From Tetrastigma voinierianum (Eukaryota > Streptophyta > Magnoliopsida > Vitales > Vitaceae), in the NCBI GenBank assembly GCA_016808115.1, contig JAEQBH010004686.1:124001-188000 (forward strand): a stretch of DNA of 64,000 nucleotides, written 5' to 3'. The translations under genes and the position numbers were made by a program. Each line of letters starts with the position of its first letter. Within the stretch, counting starts at the first letter, position 1. Below are positions 59,621-64,000 of this stretch, one piece after another. Below the pieces are notes generated by a model. It saw only the letters and a program-made list of their open reading frames with translations, was not told the origin of the DNA and ran no database searches.

Positions 59621-59898
59621 CAGACATTGTACCACTCAAAATATTTTCTAAATATTTTCTAACACATCCATGTGCTAATCACCAAGCACACACAAGAATC
59701 TCAACACATGAAACATGTCATGCACATCAAACACACAATAATCCAACAAATCACACAAAACACTTCAACACACGTGCATGTAGTGTCCTAGTTTTGGTCC
59801 CGTGATTTTCCTAGGTAATCCCATACCTAAACTCAACATCGAACCACCTAGTGGTGATGGATACCCAACCCGAGCTCCCTAGGTATTCGTATACCTAA

Positions 59899-59910
59899 GC
59901 TCGATACTGC
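59899..59910 (-). other. Primer-binding site, worn, outer minus-strand element
   Basis: Reads GCTCGATACTGC on +, the complement-strand form of TGGTATCAGAGC with small changes, and adjoins the LTR end at 59914. Confidence 0.65.
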
Positions 59911-60564
59911 GCCGTGGCGCCCAACCTCGGGGGGTCCGTTGGACTGACCCAACCTCGCTGAATACTGATGCTCGTTACCCGACACCACTTCAGAAATCGC
60001 AGCCCCTTGTACCCGAGAGCTCTACCTAAATACAAGACTGCATATACCCGTCCCAAAATACCCAATATAATCCCAACATGAGTAAAACGGCCTCTTGGGC
60101 CCATAATACAATACTAATCACAATATATCCAAACTATATCCAATAGTTTCAAGAGTTAATAAACTACTCTTATACAACATATATTAAAATACTCGAATTC
60201 TAATACATGTAAACATCATCAAAGCCACACACGGATCTCTTCTAATCCAGCCTCTAGGACGAGCCGTCCCCTCGCACGCTCCCTGTACCTGTAAAAAGGG
60301 GGAGTCCCACGACGGGGTGAGCTAAAGCTCGCAGGGAGAATCGCCTCCTAAGTGGGCTACTCACCACCTAAGCGCAGTGCACGTTCCAATGAAAACACAC
60401 ATCTGGGCAAATGCATGATCCTACTTGAATGTCTACATGACTAACTCCAAACTCCGAGTCCATCGACTCCTCACACTCGCCTAAGCCTTGTATGAGAATT
60501 ATTGTTTTATTAGTGGACAACCCTCCGATGAATATGTATCAATTGAGCCGCTCCGACGATCAGG

Positions 60565-63138
60565 TGATTTCCAAAACCCGGTCCGCTTGACTACCCGTCA
60601 ACCTACGGAATATTAAGTGGAGGCTCCAAGTTACCCGACGCCACTTTAGGTGTAACCCAGCAAGTAGCCCCTGCATCTGTGAGCTCTACCCAATTAAAAT
60701 ACCGCATGAAACCCGTCCCAAAGCAGATCTAACATATCCAATATATCCAAGAGATCAAATCACACGAGTAATACCTACCCACTGCCCACAAATAACACTC
60801 ATAATACATACTAACTATGAATTCAACTATATACCCAATAGTTACAAGAGTTCAAATGTTTTATTTTATACAACATATATTAAAATTGGGGTGGAAAATT
60901 CTACATGTAGATATCGCTAAGCCAAAGCCACAATCCGGCTTTTCTTCTAATCCACTCGCCTCAGATGAGCCTCTCCTCCCCGCACGCCCCCGCACCGTGA
61001 GCGGGGGATCCCATCGACCAGGGTGAGCCAAAGCCCAAGAATCAGCCCCAAGTGGGCCACTCTCCACCACCCAAGGCAAAGGCAATGTCTAAAGTAAACA
61101 CACATCCAAGCAAATGCATGATCCTACTCAATGTCCATACGACCAACTCGCATCCCGAGTCCTCATCGACTCTCTCCTCACACTCGCCAAGCCTCGTATG
61201 AGAATTATCATTTTATTAGTGGGCAACTCCGATGAATATATATCAATCGGGGCCGCCCGACGATTGATATATATTAATTGTTTGTGGACTACCCTCCGAT
61301 GAATATATATCAATCAAGCCGCTCCGACGGCCGATATATTATTTAGCCTGTGACTACCATGAATAAATATCAACTGCGCCCGACTGGCTGATATATTATT
61401 TATTTGGACTACCCTCCATCATTTTAATATTTTAGACTACCTCCGAACCACTTTCCTGCATCATCTCATGCACTAACTCCTATAATCCTAGGATGTTCCC
61501 AAGGCATATAATGCATGTATGCCGCTCCATCACAAATTAATCACATGCAAACATATCAACATGAATATTTTCGCATAATATCCAATCACACTATCATGTC
61601 ATGTAATTAATCAATTTCAAGCATCAAAATCAGCTCAATTGAGAAATTTATAATTTTATCTCCAATGGCCTATTATCACAATTATATTCCATATAATTGA
61701 GCAAATCACAATCTTTATTCCCAATGGCCTATACATACACAATTATATTCCATATAATTGTGACCTCATGTTAATCCTCATTAAGCATTAACCTATTGAC
61801 TTCTACACCACACCAAATCAAGTCACTCATTTCATAGCAATTCTCATACCAAAACACATGGACAATTTCAAACCATTTATCAATACAAACCCGGACTATT
61901 TTTACAAATCCCAAATGAGTAAGTGGGCTGTCCACGCAGCCCACATTTCCTACACCGGTTCCTGTGGAACCGATTTCATTCCCATTTCCTGGCCTCCTAA
62001 TCACTCAAAATAGAATTTATTCCATAAATTACCATATAACACCCTAATTCATTCCCAACAGCCACTGGACGCCTAAGAATGTCTAAAAATTTCACAATCT
62101 TGGCCCCATGTTCGGGACCGATCAACCACCCATTCCCTGCATTTTCTCACATCGCACGCATTTTAAATGCCAAATTTCCACACAAACAGCCCCTAGCATT
62201 CTGGACAGTCACGGCCCTAACAAAAATCTCAAATAAATTCCCACAATTCGGTCCCATGTTTTGGGACCGATCCTACGGCCCATTCCCGGCCTTTTTCCAT
62301 ACAAATACATGATTTAAAGCCAAAAATTCTGGAATTAAGACACCCAAACAGCCCCTAATTTCAAGCGCCTGATGGTGGGAAAATTCCCCCAAGAAATTCT
62401 AACAATCTTGGCCCCATGTTTCTTTGGGATCGATCAAACGGCCCTCACTTCCGCCTCAAACTAACCAAACATCGAAAACCCCTAAAATGGGAATAAAACG
62501 CGCAGGGGAGAAAATCCCACCTCGAGTTGTCAAAACTCGCAAACTCCGTGTTCACGTAGCCGCTCCGCGTAGAACGTTTTCCCTTCCTGCTCCGTCGAAA
62601 TCCAACGGTCCGATCGCCTCTATTTCTAGAGAGAAGGAAGACCTTCTCTCTCTAGAAAAGACTCCATTTTCGTTTTTGTGAGCTACTGCATCCCACGTTT
62701 CTCATCTCTTCAATTTGAGGAGATGAAGACTATTCCCTAATTCATTCACACTTAAAAATCAAATCTCAAATGACATGTATGTCCCTCTTTCTCGGTATTT
62801 GATTTTCTAAGACTATCTCTAGCATCCATTTTCATCATTTCTCTACTCATACCACTTATGGTACATGAGTACATGCTCTATGCGCCTTTCGTCGCATCGA
62901 AAAACGTTTTACGGCACCCGAAATGCGATGCCTCGAAAAACGTGTAAATTCCGACTGTCTCGGAAAATTACGAAATTTTACGTGTTAACTAGATTTCGCG
63001 AGACGATTCCAACGGTACAATCCGTTTCGTCATCCGAGATCTAGAGAATTAATTACGGATTTTTAACCGTAATTACACTTTTGTAATCAAAATTACGATT
63101 TTGCCCTTATTCCAGAAATTGGAATTCTCGGTCTTTAC
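60565..63138 (-). mobile_element. Family-A LTR, minus strand, nested in another LTR
   Basis: Starts TGATTTCCAAAACCCGGTCCG at 60565 and ends 'ttctcggtctttac' at 63138. The host on both sides continues the ATATATCAA minisatellite, so the insertion fell within that repeat, and the small duplication cannot be read exactly. At 2.57 kb it is longer than usual, owing to about 560 extra bases near 61640-62200. Confidence 0.8.
61661..61760. repeat. Direct repeat with 'cacaattatattccatataattg'-type palindromic core
   Basis: Two copies (61661-61700, 61720-61760) of 'ccaatggccta..' followed by CAATTATATTCCATATAATTG, itself nearly palindromic. It lies in the extra segment of this LTR and was not seen in other copies. 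Confidence 0.65.
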
Positions 63139-64000
63139 TGCATTGATATATTATTCCGCTTGTGGACTAAGTCGACGAATATCAATCAGCTCTACGATTG
63201 ATATTTTAAATTTGGACTACCCTCCGATAATTAATATTTTTAGACAACCCTCCGAACCGTTTTCTCCAGACTCATCTCATGCACTCACTCCTATAATCCT
63301 AGGGTGTTCCAGTGCATATGGAATGCATGTATGCTGGCCCAATACAAATTCCAATCACATGCAAATATACGAATACGAATATACTCCCATAATTCAAATC
63401 ACACAATCATGTTATGTAATTTTACAACTCATACATCAAAATTAAATTACTAAGCAGATTTGATCAAACACGAGCAATTTAATTTAAATCACTCGACCAA
63501 ACACATATTTTCACAAAATATATTTTAGAATCGTTTAGGAATAGTGATACCCTTGGTTACTATTCCGAAAATTACAACTCAACGGCTCAATTTAGTGAAC
63601 TCGAATCCACTACCATTCCCTACCAATGTATACCAAGCAAACATTCAATGCACAACTCAACACAGACTACACCCAAACAGCCTGTACCCATATACGGCTA
63701 CTCCATTTTTGTTTCTAAATTCAGACACCCATCCCAGCGTCAGGACTTAATCGACCTACCACAAAATTTCATCTCGACTAAACATCGACAAAACACTTGA
63801 AATAGGAATAAAACTCATAGTGAGAAATCCTACCCTCGAGTTTGTCAAAAACTCGCAAACCCGGAGTCCACGCGTAGCCTGCTCTGCGTAGAACGTTTTT
63901 CCTTCTCGCCCCGAAGACCGCCGACTTCCATTGATTCAGATATTTCTGCAGGTGTTTTCTCTCTAAAAGGGTTCTCTCAAGAAAAGCAAGCTACTGGATC

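Larger units (their letters stand above)
43121..64000 (-). mobile_element. Family-A retrotransposon, minus strand, carrying a nested copy; 5' LTR runs off the window
   Basis: Left end: TGTGACGCC at 43121, the terminal end of the 3' LTR. Interior pieces are 45110-49665 and 59197-59913. The 5' LTR starts at about 59914 and is cut by the window end. Pairing of the LTRs is shown by a shared variant ('gttctctcaagaaaagcaag' at 44618 and 63970). The interior is interrupted in the leader by a second complete element (49666-59196), and the 5' LTR by another LTR (60565-63138). The host left of 43121 is CNL intron. Confidence 0.87.
59914..64000 (-). mobile_element. 5' LTR of the outer minus-strand element, interrupted and cut by the window end
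   Basis: Host pieces are 59914-60564 and 63139-64000. They match the 3' LTR at 43121 in order and share its private variants. The minus-strand start (TGTAAGACCC) lies beyond the window. Confidence 0.8.

Noticed and set aside
1..64000. A new multi-gene system such as a defence island or biosynthetic cluster
   Set aside because: All coding signals belong to one decayed CNL gene and Ty3/gypsy pol; no other conserved gene neighbours were found.

Overview
This window is plant nuclear DNA, from a eudicot and probably a woody one. It holds the remains of one coiled-coil NB-ARC LRR (CNL) disease-resistance gene on the + strand, broken apart by LTR retrotransposons. The CNL pieces (NB-ARC at about 1.83-3.43 kb, LRR exons between 6.49 and 42.14 kb) look from memory like the RPS2-like/UNI-type CNLs that are expanded in grapevine and similar woody eudicots. 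That comparison was not searched, so the species is a guess. I see no tRNA, rRNA, organelle DNA, CRISPR array or bacterial-type operon, and no gene in the window looks intact.

Layout: 1-1824 is the end of a minus-strand LTR. 1825-3427 is the end of the CC region plus NB-ARC, with frameshifts and stops. 3428-6486 is a 3.06-kb family-B LTR with a perfect 5-bp target duplication, sitting in the first exon. 6487-7365 is the start of the LRR. The following intron holds a family-A LTR (about 7913-12243, itself invaded at 9436) and a 1.2-kb long-inverted-repeat MITE (12286-13474). LRR exons follow at 13904-14182 and 15641-16112. Next comes a stack of nested LTRs (17679-29879), then LRR exons at 30029-30440, 31272-31547 plus 40984-41025, and 41855-42141. 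The split exon holds a complete 9.4-kb plus-strand Ty3/gypsy element. From 43121 to the window end lies a minus-strand element of the same family, which contains a second complete minus-strand copy (49666-59196). Its right-hand LTR holds a further LTR (60565-63138).

Two LTR families explain almost everything outside the CNL exons and introns. Family A has LTRs of about 1.95 kb beginning TGTAAGACCC and ending GGGCGTCACA, a TGGTATCAGAGC primer-binding site, and a chromovirus-like pol. Family B begins TGTAACACCCC and ends GGGGTGTCA. Exact 5-bp target duplications support three insertions (TTATG, TGAAG, TTATC), so the order of events can be read: CNL, then minus LTR, then plus LTR, then two further LTRs inside it.

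The most notable points are: (1) all three family-A internal regions share the same short gag-protease segment, in which the gag core runs almost directly into the C-terminal end of protease, suggesting the family spread as a partly gag/PR-deleted, trans-mobilised lineage; (2) a 1,417-bp compound hairpin element (21400-22816) with TG...CA inverted ends, a 5-bp TTATC duplication and alternating forward and reverse arms; (3) arrays of mini-hairpins in LTRs and leaders; (4) a 1.14-kb tandem duplication inside the CNL, one copy of which preserves the empty site of the big insertion. No wholly new enzymatic system is visible. Small indels are unusually common and cluster in CG-rich repeat DNA, so part of the apparent decay may be consensus error.
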